Part shown: positions 1-8,600 of the stretch, piece by piece
Numbering within the stretch: the stretch's first letter is position 1
Layout of the letters: the number at the start of each line of letters is the position of its first letter
Source: Halorhabdus amylolytica
GTDB taxonomy: Archaea; Halobacteriota; Halobacteria; Halobacteriales; Haloarculaceae
Assembly (NCBI RefSeq): GCF_004944975.1
Contig: NZ_SPQG01000002.1
Coordinates: 1 to 64,000, forward strand
Direction: 5' to 3'
DNA: 64,000 bases
Notes under the pieces: model-generated
Told to the model about the DNA's origin: nothing
What the model saw: the letters and a program-made list of their open reading frames with translations, nothing else
Database searches by the model: none
Made by a program: the position numbers and the translations under genes

Positions 1-43
1 CAACCAGGCAGTGAAACAGTGAAATCAAGCTACGTCTAGCGAT

Positions 44-253
44 TCACCACGGCCAATCATAGTCAAGTTCTCGCTCCCCGTTTAGCAGCTTACTGGCGTA
101 TGAGAGCGAACGCAATGAAAGGAATCCATCCCTATTGACTGCCATCGGTGGATCACTCTCTGACTCTGAAATCTCGGACAATGCCTGTCCACAGGATGCA
201 CAGTAGTGGTAATCCGACTCAATTCGGCTACCACAGTTCGGGCAGTATGGCAT
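44..253 (-). CDS. Small zinc-ribbon protein
   Basis: This 69-residue protein opens with a classic double zinc-knuckle: CPNC at residues 4-7 and CASC at 18-21. That is the pattern of the short zinc-ribbon proteins common in archaea. The rest is polar and has no motif I recognise. Such ribbons usually bind nucleic acid or proteins, but nothing here shows the partner. It lies alone at the edge of the window, so operon context is not visible. The start is the first Met of the frame, directly before the ribbon. Confidence 0.6.
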   Translation of the reverse strand: MPYCPNCGSRIESDYHYCASCGQALSEISESESDPPMAVNRDGFLSLRSLSYASKLLNGERELDYDWPW

Positions 254-489
254 ACTGTGAGATACGAGTTATAGATACTGAACCTTTGCTAGTAAGATTG
301 CCACTCTGGGGATTTTTGGATAGTAACCTCTAATGTGGATATTTCGGGGGAGTGTCTCTGTCGCAACATTCTATATCTCGCCGGATTCGCTATTGGAGTA
401 AGGCCTGCGAAACATCTCTTCGGGTATATTCTGGTGAGTATCGTCAAACAACGGTTCGTGGTCCCGAGCATAATGATTGAGAACCTCTC

Positions 490-1000
490 GGGCGGTCAGC
501 TGGAACGCGCTTGGGCGGGCCGGCCATCACCAGCCGGCGGGGTCTGGAGAGTGTGACTCTCGCTACTGGGTCCGTCGGCGGCCGACTCCTCAGAAGTCCA
601 CACAAACGGGCGGTGCCACGGGTGGCGAGAGGGTGCGCTATCTGCGGCCGTGAAGTAGGCGCTCTCGGCGATCGGCCGGCGCCACCACGCATTGCCCGGG
701 AGTGGGCGGACGCGAGTCGTCTCGGCCGGGCTCACCGCGCGTAGCTGTGGGTCCAGTAAGACCGGGCAGGACGATTGGGTGCAAACATCTTAGCAGGTGC
801 CTACCCGGCCGCCTACCTCGAGCTCGCGCATGCCGCGGGTAAAGTGCTCAGGTGGTTCAAACCGGCAGGCCTGGCACTTTGCGTGCGCGATTCGGAAGGC
901 CGGATGTCGGCCGGCCGGAAGACCAACGCGGTGAGCGCCCCGCCTTCCCGGAGTTTCTCGCCACAGGCTTTGCAAGCCGCGGCCCCTTCCCCGATCACAA
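490..1000 (-). pseudogene. Decayed haloarchaeal gene with zinc-finger-like N-terminus
   Basis: Read on the minus strand, the frame starting near 998 gives IGEGAAACKACGEKL and continues for about 30 residues. The sense then jumps to another frame, giving AHAKCQACRFEPPEHFTRG and ending VGTC followed by TAA at 790-792. The same frame continues after the TAA as DVCTQSSCPVLL and on to about 496. One frameshift plus one in-frame stop in an otherwise GC-rich, protein-like stretch means a broken gene. The intact family appears to be a conserved haloarchaeal hypothetical with CxxC pairs; I do not know its function. The region is much more GC-rich than the DNA on either side. Confidence 0.6.
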
Positions 1001-1200
1001 TTTTTCAATTCTTATATATTCAATTAGATGGTCATCGACAATCTTTTGCTTCGACGGATTTGATCTTTTCATGGGCTCTCACGTACTGTTTGAAACCCAG
1101 TCCGAGTGTCCCTAGCACTCGGGCGCTTTCGCGAATCCACGCCCAACGGAACTGGGTTTCTACACCATCTCCTATCTTGTGTAATGGTATAAGTTTCCCC

Positions 1201-1218
1201 ATCACCTACATAGGTGAT
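1201..1218. promoter_or_regulatory. 18-bp palindrome, likely operator
   Basis: The sequence ATCACCTACATAGGTGAT is an inverted repeat of two 8-bp arms around a 2-bp centre. It lies about 10 bp downstream of a TATA-like TATAAG (about 1188) and just before the small winged-HTH gene. This is the position expected of an autoregulatory operator that blocks transcription start. Binding by the neighbouring protein is inferred. Confidence 0.5.
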
Positions 1219-1236
1219 GTCTACGAATCGATTCCT

Positions 1237-1470
1237 GTGCCGGGGAAAGACCGAGAGGAGGAATCTGGGAAATATACAACAAGCTATCTAGACTCTGATT
1301 TTTTAGACGCCATTCGGCGACTCGATGGTCTGGCGGGCACGTCAGAGATAGCTGAGGAAGTAGGATGTACCCGGCGAACGGCATATACAAGGCTCAAGTC
1401 TCTCGAAGACGAGGGACAGGTCAGCAGTCGCAAGGTTGGAAACTCGCTACTTTGGAGTGTCTCTGAATAG
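1237..1470 (+). CDS. Small winged helix-turn-helix regulator
   Basis: The frame is open from 775, but only its last ~80 residues look like protein. They contain DAIRRL, then GTSEIAEEVGCTRRTAYTRL and a wing-like EGQVSSRKVGN, a compact wHTH of the kind common in haloarchaeal plasmids and viruses. I chose GTG 1237 because the stretch before it reads as non-coding and includes a palindrome at 1201-1218. TTG 1177 is an alternative. It is likely a DNA-binding repressor controlling its own promoter and perhaps a lost neighbour. No ligand domain is present. Confidence 0.6.
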   Translation: MPGKDREEESGKYTTSYLDSDFLDAIRRLDGLAGTSEIAEEVGCTRRTAYTRLKSLEDEGQVSSRKVGNSLLWSVSE

Positions 1471-1713
1471 GCGACCACAGTAAAGAACTCACCGTCAGTA
1501 TCTGCTATCGGCCCAAAATTAATGTTTCAATCAAATCATTTGGTACCGGCTGTATCAATTGGGTCAATATAGAATTCTATCTGGAGTTGGTCACGAAAAT
1601 TATCAGAATTCTTCACCGAGATATCCTTTTATTCGCGGTCAGTAACACACCCACTCCTCTCACATCGTAGTATGCCCGTTTTACAGAGGTTGCGACTTTA
1701 ACGGTGTGACTAG

Positions 1714-2030
1714 TTGAACAAGTTCGCCGGCTGGACACTGGGAAGCGACCGAGCAAAAGTCTACGTCCACCTCAACAACGACGACGTCAACAAAGCAATC
1801 CGCGACCATACGGCCTCGACTCAGAAACTGAAAAAGAACAGGACGTCGAATGTCCGTTCTGTGGAACCCAGAACCAGTCCGGACACAGCGAGTGCCTTAC
1901 GTGCGGACGACCACTCGACCTAGAACAAGAGAAAGACAAGGAAGAGAAGCAGGAAGTATTGGAAAGACTCGCCGAACTGGACGAGCAAGGCGTACTGGAA
2001 AAGCTGGAGCGACTGGACCAGATGGGTTGA
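1714..2030 (+). pseudogene. C-terminal relic of a tyrosine integrase
   Basis: The first frame reads NKFAGWTLGSDRAKVYVHL and then DDVNKAIRD. This is the end of an XerC/D-type haloarchaeal integrase, with the nucleophilic Tyr in VYVHL. After about residue 33 the sense moves to another frame, giving YGLDSE, then two zinc-knuckle pairs (CPFC and CLTC) and a Leu/Glu-rich helix ending DQMG and TGA at 2028-2030. The catalytic core upstream (the Arg and His boxes) is absent. The remnant is therefore truncated at its 5' end and frameshifted. It sits directly before the McrBC genes and probably marks the scar of an element whose integrase was lost. Confidence 0.75.
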
Positions 2031-2083
2031 TCGACTGAGTCTATACGGCCAAGAATTATCAGTGTGTCGCTGGATGATGGGGT

Positions 2084-4324
2084 ATGGCGTTTTCACTTGA
2101 GACACATATGGCTGATGCAGATCTATTCCGCTGTCAAGTCGGTGAAGAACGTATCTCAGGTTTTGTGGGGACAGTTGTTCGCCCGGTTGGCGACCGTGAG
2201 GGATCTGTTCAGCTGGAGGATGTCTTTGGTGAGGAGGAGCTAGACGAAGTGCGTCGGGTTTGGAGTCTTGACGAGGCTGAGGATTCGGAGGTATTCGATC
2301 AGATAGATGCGGGCGATGTCGTGCTGTTTACTCATTCTGATGCTGTGGTAGGGTTTACGGTCATTGCAGCTACTGCTGAATCTGAGGAACTTGGAGACCA
2401 GCTATGGGGAAAATCATCCTTCAGCAAGTTGCTATTGCTCCAAGAACTGGTACCAGTGTCGCTGTCAGTCTCGGACCTATATGAAGAGTTAGGATACGGG
2501 AGTGAAGCGTCGTCGCCTGAAACCCTTCGCATTGATGATGAGGCTAAAGAGACGTTACTCGAATCATACGATAGTCTCTCGAAGTTTGTAGAATCTGTTA
2601 GTACTGCAGCTGAACCTTCGCTGGACGATCTTCTCGGCCAGTCTGACGATAATCCGCCTACTTGTGTCTGGTTGGATCAAACTGAGTTCGAATCCACAAC
2701 ACCGGACAAGATCGGCTTAGCTCAGGGTTGCATATTCTGCCGAGAATCTTCTGAGGGCGGTGAGCAGCTCGCTTCACTCGGGGAAGGTGATGTTCTTGTA
2801 CATCACAGCGAGCGAGAATTTATTGGATACTCCGTCGTTACTGCAGCTCACAGCATCAGCATAGATGAAGTTGACGGAGTTTGGCTGTGGTATGCGTATT
2901 CGCCGTTCGATGAGTCATATCATCCCCAGGATTACGTAGGCCTACTGTTGAATTCGGATGTTGACTTACGCAGTATAGAGTTCAGTTATCAGATCAGGCA
3001 GGGACGAGTTCATTTCACGCCGTGGGAATCAGTCAGAGTCCTTCTTGAGGACTTGGTGGAAAATCCGGCTGAGCGGTTCCTTGAGAGCCGGTATGATAGA
3101 ACGATCAACAGGCTGGGTTTTGATTTGTCTGATGAACCGCTTTATTATCCGGGTGAAGAAGAAAGTCTACAACAGCAGATCAATTCGACGTTAGCTGCCG
3201 GTAAACACATCATCTTTACCGGGCCGCCAGGTACAGGGAAGACCCGATTAGCTCGAACTGTTTGTGAGCACGCAACAAATACTGCGCTTGCCGAGACTGT
3301 GGATGACTACCAATTTACGACGGCGTCGGCTGATTGGACATCGTTCGATACGGTAGGTGGATACTCGCCGTCGAAAACGGAACAGGGGTTAGAGTTTCAG
3401 CCTGGGCAGTTTCTCAAATGTTTCCGCGATGGCGAAGATCTTCGGAATCGGTGGTTGCTTATTGACGAGTTGAACCGTGCTGACATCGACAAGGCGATGG
3501 GCGGGCTGTTTTCGGTGTTGACTGGAGAAGAAGTGGAACTGCCGTATGAGAATCGGGAGCCGGTTCGAGTTACACCGCTTTCCGCTGAGGATGATACCCA
3601 CTTTGGCCGGTCACTGGCTGAGATTGCTGAATCTATAGACACCTATCCGGTGCTTCCGTCCTGGCGGCTGATTGCAACGATGAATACGTCGGATAAGGCA
3701 TCACTATATGAGCTATCCTATGCGTTCACTCGCCGATTCAACTTCATCCACGTAGGAGTACCTGACTTGGAGAAGAATGGACAATTCGTAACGAAGCATC
3801 TTGATCCAACGGCCGAGGAAAGTTACGCAATTGCATTGAGTTCGGAGGAAACGCGTATGCTAGCGAGTGAGAATCTTCAAGCGGAACTAAGCGTTCTCTG
3901 GGGGCGGATCAATAAGCACCGGACCTTGGGGCCGTCGATTATCCTTGATATCATCCAGTATCTCTATGAGTCTATAGAGGATGAGCTGGGATGCTTGCCC
4001 GAGCTTCCATCCGAGGAGAACGGTGAGGGGGAGTCAGAAGAAGATACAGAATCGGAATCGGAGAATGGAGATGACGCCGGGGAAGATGAGGATTCTGGAT
4101 CACGCATCCGGCCTGAACTCTACCAAGGACCTTTGACGGATGCGATCACGATGCTGGTCTTTCCGCAGCTAGAGGGGCTTCGAGAGGATAATCTTGAGGA
4201 GTTGATTCTCAAGTTGGATGATACAGCTGAAACCGTCGATGATGACACCGTTACAGTTCATTTGGAGACGCAGCGTCTTCATCGGAAGGCTGAGGATTTC
4301 TACGGGATAACTATCGATGAGTAG
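2084..4324 (+). CDS. mcrB: McrB-like AAA+ restriction subunit
   Basis: This 746-residue protein is the NTP-driven translocase half of a modification-dependent McrBC nuclease. Walker A is GPPGTGKT at about 380-387, Walker B is WLLIDELNRAD near 457, and the McrB signature MNTSDKA lies near 555. The motor is followed by a very acidic insert (about 645-680). The N-terminus has two similar segments, around residues 75-100 (GDVVLFTHSDAVVGFTV) and 235-255 (GDVLVHHSEREFIGYSV). They look like tandem PUA/EVE-type readers of modified bases; that assignment is inference. A second Met eight codons in (2108) is an alternative start. The gene overlaps mcrC by 8 bp, so the pair is translationally coupled. 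Confidence 0.85.
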   Translation: MAFSLETHMADADLFRCQVGEERISGFVGTVVRPVGDREGSVQLEDVFGEEELDEVRRVWSLDEAEDSEVFDQIDAGDVVLFTHSDAVVGFTVIAATAESEELGDQLWGKSSFSKLLLLQELVPVSLSVSDLYEELGYGSEASSPETLRIDDEAKETLLESYDSLSKFVESVSTAAEPSLDDLLGQSDDNPPTCVWLDQTEFESTTPDKIGLAQGCIFCRESSEGGEQLASLGEGDVLVHHSEREFIGYSVVTAAHSISIDEVDGVWLWYAYSPFDESYHPQDYVGLLLNSDVDLRSIEFSYQIRQGRVHFTPWESVRVLLEDLVENPAERFLESRYDRTINRLGFDLSDEPLYYPGEEESLQQQINSTLAAGKHIIFTGPPGTGKTRLARTVCEHATNTALAETVDDYQFTTASADWTSFDTVGGYSPSKTEQGLEFQPGQFLKCFRDGEDLRNRWLLIDELNRADIDKAMGGLFSVLTGEEVELPYENREPVRVTPLSAEDDTHFGRSLAEIAESIDTYPVLPSWRLIATMNTSDKASLYELSYAFTRRFNFIHVGVPDLEKNGQFVTKHLDPTAEESYAIALSSEETRMLASENLQAELSVLWGRINKHRTLGPSIILDIIQYLYESIEDELGCLPELPSEENGEGESEEDTESESENGDDAGEDEDSGSRIRPELYQGPLTDAITMLVFPQLEGLREDNLEELILKLDDTAETVDDDTVTVHLETQRLHRKAEDFYGITIDE

Positions 4325-5711
4325 TTCGGAGTCAGATAGTCTGGTTGACGAGATTGTGGAGGATTTGACTCCATATCTGAATGGAGGGTCGATTTCAAGA
4401 GCTGAGCTTAATCGAGATCTGGAGTATGAGGGATTGGATATCGATAATTTCGATCGGTTGAAAGATATCCATTTTGCGCTCTCTGAGTCTGTTGTCGAGT
4501 TCGTAGAAGACCTTCCCTATCGTTTGCGGCGCATCTCGACTGAACACGGCCGAGTGAAGTCTGAAAGCAAGGGAGAGATTCATGGCAGTGTAGATTGGGA
4601 TCGGACCTTCGAGCGGCGGTATGAGCAGAATCCCGATGATCCGACGTTATTTGTATGCAATACACCTGTAGCTGAATATGACCTTCCCGAGAATCTTGTT
4701 CTCAGGAAGCTGGTCGAGATAGTCTCAGATATTGTGACGTCGGAGCTGACCGAGATTGATTATGATTGGCGGACAGGTCGGTGGTCAGACGAACTTATTA
4801 CAAGGTTTCAGCGAACACGCTCGAAAAACGTCCATCTGAACCGTATACAAAATCCCGATGAATTCGAGTTGTCCGGCCGTATCCTATCTTCCGCCCGAAA
4901 GTCTCGTAAACCGTTGTACCAAAATGCTTACTCGCTTTACACGACGTACGAGGATTTACAGGAGAATAACTTCGGCTCCGATAGTGTCCGGCAACTCCTG
5001 ACGGATACAGTTGTTCGACCCGGGCGGAAAGAGGTTCTTTTTGAACTGTTTGTGCTTTGCCGTCTTCTCCGTGCCTACGAGACAATCAACAACCTGTCTC
5101 TGCGACGTCTAGAATCGACAGCGACCAAGTTCGCCCATCTCTCCCGTGAGGATTGCGAGATTCGAGTGTATCATCGTCGGCAGGGTGATTCTGTTACATT
5201 TTCAGAACCAATAGACCGGGATCGTGATTACGGGCATCGGTTCCTGCAGCGGGAACAGGCGGCACTGAGAGAGTACGAACAGACTTTCGGGGAGTTGCTT
5301 GATGGTTCGGGTATCAATTGGGTGATCTATACAGGGCAACCTGATTTCATTTTCGAGGAGTACTATGATCGCTCGCCGGATTCGGAGCCGCCCGATCGAG
5401 TCATCATTGGTGAGGTCAAGCGAAGCAGTAGACGGGATACTATTCGAGAGGGGCTCCGCGAGTTAGCAAAGTACGCGAAGTTTGCCAGGTACCCTGACTC
5501 CAGCAGTAGTGGTGATCCGCAATATTTAGACGACTCTGGATCGGGAACGGTTGTAGAAAAGGTCCTGGTAACTCAGGACTTTGAGACTGCCTCTACTTCG
5601 CCTGAAGTTGTACATCTCCAGTCGAGTGACTTGAGGCGCAGCACCGGGTTTACTTCCAGGGTAGAGCCACTTGTTGCTTATCGCAGTTCCGGTTTGGTAT
5701 CTACTGGTTAA
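4317..5711 (+). CDS. mcrC: McrC-like nuclease subunit
   Basis: This 464-residue protein follows mcrB with an 8-bp overlap. The C-terminal third holds a PD-(D/E)xK nuclease core: QPDFIF at about residue 340 supplies the Asp, and IIGEVKRSS at about 363-371 supplies the E-x-K pair. The N-terminal two thirds are helical and would form the McrB-binding part. McrC proteins bind the McrB ring and cut DNA when it translocates to modified sites. The length is in the usual range for the larger McrC variants. Its 3' end overlaps that of the convergent GHKL ATPase gene by 3 bp. Confidence 0.85.
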   Translation: MSSSESDSLVDEIVEDLTPYLNGGSISRAELNRDLEYEGLDIDNFDRLKDIHFALSESVVEFVEDLPYRLRRISTEHGRVKSESKGEIHGSVDWDRTFERRYEQNPDDPTLFVCNTPVAEYDLPENLVLRKLVEIVSDIVTSELTEIDYDWRTGRWSDELITRFQRTRSKNVHLNRIQNPDEFELSGRILSSARKSRKPLYQNAYSLYTTYEDLQENNFGSDSVRQLLTDTVVRPGRKEVLFELFVLCRLLRAYETINNLSLRRLESTATKFAHLSREDCEIRVYHRRQGDSVTFSEPIDRDRDYGHRFLQREQAALREYEQTFGELLDGSGINWVIYTGQPDFIFEEYYDRSPDSEPPDRVIIGEVKRSSRRDTIREGLRELAKYAKFARYPDSSSSGDPQYLDDSGSGTVVEKVLVTQDFETASTSPEVVHLQSSDLRRSTGFTSRVEPLVAYRSSGLVSTG

Positions 5712-7720
5712 ATCTCGTCCTCGGGTTTGTATGCGATGGAGTACGGGTCTCCTTGCAGGTCGTTATAGTCTTGTAGCTCGCTGAGGTCTGTCTCGAAGAC
5801 TGAGGAAGCGTCAGGAGCGACTAGACGTACTTCAGACAGGCTACTGTTCTCGCGTTTGTAGTGGTTCTGTACCATTGCCAGCGTGTACGCATCTGCTGGC
5901 GTAGCGGTCTCCGATTTGATGACCCACAGGATTACTGAATCGTCTTCCTGCGTTTCGACGAGATCGACTTCTGCACCATCGAAGACCTGATCCTGTTCAA
6001 AGCTATGATCTGGATTCGCGTCTTTCAGCTGTTCAACTACGCTATCTGAACCGGTGTCGTCACCATTTTCTTCCGACTCATCTTCGTCCTCTTCCGTTTC
6101 TTCCCCACTGCCTTCATCCTCTCCTTCCCCGTCTTCTCCATCTTCCCTGTCTTCTTCATCTTCCCCGTCTTCTCCATCTTCCCCGTCGGTATTGTCATCT
6201 CCTTCTGTATCGTCTTCCGACTCGTCTTCTTCGTCGGTTTCATCGCCGGCGTCCTCCTCACCTTCTCCCTCATCGCTTCCATTTTCACCTTCATCGCCTC
6301 CCCCATCGCTATCCTCTTCTTCCTCTTCCTCGCCGCCTTCTTCCTCCTCACCACTACCGTCTCCTTCTTCTTCTCCGTCTCCTTTTTCGCCTTCGTCGGG
6401 TTTCTCTTCCCTTTCTTCCTCTTCGTCATCGTCGTATCGCTTCTCTTCGACACCTAATTCACGGAGTTTTTCAGCCAGGTTATGCCAGAGTTCGCTTCCT
6501 CGATCGATTGCAACTTTTCTGTTCTCGGTCGGTACCTCATCGCTATTGTTCTGTGGAATGATTCGGACAACGCCTCCGAAATAATTGAGTGCAGGATTAT
6601 AGCTACGGTCGAAAATGTCCAGTTCTCCAAACATCAGGATGCGGCCGTTCGCGTAGACATCGACACCCGCCGTTGCCTGTGATGGAGTGTACCACCTCAA
6701 CTTGTTACCGCTCGTAACTAAGCCACTATCTGCTTCCTCCGCAGCAGCACAGATTTCTTCGTAATCGATCATCCCGCGCTCATATGTCACGTCGTAGGTG
6801 ACACCGTCGGCAGTTATCTCGAATTCATCTACTAACGGATAGTCAGGATCGAGTTCAGTATCGTATTCCAGATCCAGCGGCGGGACTTCATAGACTTGCG
6901 TAGTACCATCGTCCTTGTCTTCGTAGCGGATGGTAATCCGGTTATCTTCCCGTGTTTTCAGCAGATATCGATATTGCAGTCCGAGGCGTTCCTGTAATGC
7001 GTGGAGGCGAGTCGAAAGATCGGCCGGCCCCTGCTTCCACAAATCCTCGTCAACGCGGTCAAGGGTACAAGGGAGATAGACGCGGGTTCCAGTTTCCTCA
7101 GCCTCCAGAGAATCTCCCTGCAACCCATCAGTCCACAGAGAGTTATCCCGCTCTTCATAGATTTGGAGTGAGCCATCGATTGGGCCGCCTACACTGAGCA
7201 GCCCATCTTCTTCGGACCGGGTGATAATCCGGAAATTACTGTCTCTCGCTGAATCTTCGATATCGACGTTAATGTTCACTTGATTCTCGAACCACGCGAC
7301 GGCTTGCTTCAATCCCCATCCAACGTTGTTTAGAATGCCGTCGGAGGAACTCTCGTCACCGAGTATGAAGATATCCCGTTGAAGTGTGTCATATGGAATA
7401 CCCGGTCCGTTATCGGCGACGATAAACCAGACGAGATCTCCTTCTTTAATTATCGAGATACAGATTTCGACGACATCGTCTTCCTTCTCTGTGAGTTCAT
7501 CGAAGTAGTCTTCGTTCTTGACTATTGCTGAGACGCTGTTGTCGATTGGTTCCTGCAGAGCGTCGATAAAATTCGTGTACTGGTGGCTAAGACCAGATGC
7601 AACATCCTGAAGCTGCATCGTGGTCTCACACGAGCCTCTGGGTGTGCGAGATTCACCCCCATCAGTTACGAGCCGAGAAGATGTGTGTAATACAGACGAG
7701 GAACCCTCTTCAGAGGTCAT
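5708..7720 (-). CDS. GHKL (MORC/MutL-like) ATPase with acidic linker
   Basis: The N-terminus is a Bergerat-fold ATPase. The N box is DALQEPIDNSV, the DxGxG box is ADNGPGIP and the lid/G2 box is NNVGWGLKQA, the pattern of MORC/MutL-type ATPases rather than histidine kinases. A transducer-like middle region ends at YDDDEEEE. About 170 residues of almost pure Glu/Asp/Gly/Ser follow. The last ~100 residues (AEVDLVET, then VILWVIKSE, then QNHYKRE) look like a PD-(D/E)xK core whose usual Glu before x-Lys is Ile. The start was set at ATG 7720, about 30 bp from a TATA-like TTAACTA; the frame is open to 7750. Its paralogue is the N-terminal half of the gene at 10440. The family is known from predicted restriction-modification operons; its function here is inferred. 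Confidence 0.75.
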   Translation of the reverse strand: MTSEEGSSSVLHTSSRLVTDGGESRTPRGSCETTMQLQDVASGLSHQYTNFIDALQEPIDNSVSAIVKNEDYFDELTEKEDDVVEICISIIKEGDLVWFIVADNGPGIPYDTLQRDIFILGDESSSDGILNNVGWGLKQAVAWFENQVNINVDIEDSARDSNFRIITRSEEDGLLSVGGPIDGSLQIYEERDNSLWTDGLQGDSLEAEETGTRVYLPCTLDRVDEDLWKQGPADLSTRLHALQERLGLQYRYLLKTREDNRITIRYEDKDDGTTQVYEVPPLDLEYDTELDPDYPLVDEFEITADGVTYDVTYERGMIDYEEICAAAEEADSGLVTSGNKLRWYTPSQATAGVDVYANGRILMFGELDIFDRSYNPALNYFGGVVRIIPQNNSDEVPTENRKVAIDRGSELWHNLAEKLRELGVEEKRYDDDEEEEREEKPDEGEKGDGEEEGDGSGEEEEGGEEEEEEDSDGGGDEGENGSDEGEGEEDAGDETDEEDESEDDTEGDDNTDGEDGEDGEDEEDREDGEDGEGEDEGSGEETEEDEDESEENGDDTGSDSVVEQLKDANPDHSFEQDQVFDGAEVDLVETQEDDSVILWVIKSETATPADAYTLAMVQNHYKRENSSLSEVRLVAPDASSVFETDLSELQDYNDLQGDPYSIAYKPEDEI

Positions 7721-7893
7721 AATAATGAGGGACAGCGCAAGCAACTTCAATGTTAGTTAAGAGATCCCTACCGTAGCTACTCTCGGTTCTGGAGATTCAA
7801 CAGATCGGAAAGACGTAGGAACCAGCTTCTGATCCTCATCCGTAACTTAGCCTTGGATCAGAAATCTATGGATATCCCGTTCACTGGTACTGT

Positions 7894-8340
7894 ATGACGC
7901 GAGTTCTTTCACGCCGTCTATACAAGGCCGAGGAACTTCTGAAGGAGGTCAATTCTTGGTGTGTGGCAGAAGTAGAGGAGTTGCCGGAATTGTACCGTAA
8001 GAAGGCAAGAGAATACAGGGGGATTCTGCAACAGGGCGAGGCATATCTGGCAACCGGCTCCAAGTCTCATATACTGTGGGGGATGGATTACCTCGACCGA
8101 TCCACTGGTTTTGATATCGAAGAACTGCTGGAAGAATCTTCTGAGAAGGAGCAGCAACGTCTCGAAAAGGAGCGGGAACGAATGGAGGAACAACTGGAGC
8201 AACGCGTCGAAGTCCACGAAGAGATCGTCGACGAATTAGAGTCCAAGCTGGATTGGTACAAGGAGCGGTTGGAATCCTTATATAAGCAGAGACGGGGTCG
8301 GAACAGTAAACGGGAACAGTCGAAGCAGCAGATATCCTAA
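7894..8340 (+). CDS. Coiled-coil protein, cut short by an in-frame stop
   Basis: This 148-residue protein begins with a small helical domain (TRVLSRRLYKAEELLKEVN, then a YLDRSTGFDIEEL segment). From about residue 80 it is a long charged coiled coil (EKEQQRLEKERERMEEQLEQ and on). It is transcribed away from the GHKL gene and toward the methyltransferase gene. Beyond the TAA at 8338-8340 the same frame stays open and clearly coding-like to a TGA at 8470-8472. The protein was therefore probably about 190 residues before a nonsense change. I recognise no family; a structural or adaptor role in the surrounding system is a guess. Confidence 0.6.
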   Translation: MTRVLSRRLYKAEELLKEVNSWCVAEVEELPELYRKKAREYRGILQQGEAYLATGSKSHILWGMDYLDRSTGFDIEELLEESSEKEQQRLEKERERMEEQLEQRVEVHEEIVDELESKLDWYKERLESLYKQRRGRNSKREQSKQQIS

Positions 8341-8472
8341 TCTTACCGACAGATACGGGAGGAGAAACAGCAGCACTGGCACGACAAACAAGAACGGGAA
8401 CAGGAACGAAGAGATTTGCTCCGTGAACTAAACGCAAACGACGAGACAGAATTATTGGAAAATCTCTTCTGA
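8341..8472 (+). pseudogene. Orphaned C-terminal tail of the coiled-coil gene
   Basis: The frame of the coiled-coil gene continues directly after its TAA as SYRQIREEKQQHWHDKQERE and runs to LLENLF and TGA at 8470-8472. The charged heptad character is unbroken across the stop. This segment is best explained as the severed end of the same protein, or less likely as read-through product. Confidence 0.55.
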
Positions 8473-8600
8473 TCAGGTGTAGCTGCGGTTACAGTGGGAC
8501 TCACCAATATTCCTGGCTGAATCTAGGTCGGGTTTAGACCGTTATCAACGCGGGAAATTCAGCTGGACACTCGGGGTGGGGAGGCGGACTACAAGCGATC

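Noticed and set aside
775-1236. N-terminal extension of the small wHTH protein
   Set aside because: The stretch overlaps a decayed gene on the other strand and an operator-like palindrome, and reads as non-protein.
6054-6584. Ser/Pro-rich 176-residue open frame on the plus strand
   Set aside because: It is the exact antisense of the acidic Glu/Asp linker of the GHKL ATPase; the Ser-Ser-Pro composition is a mirror artefact.
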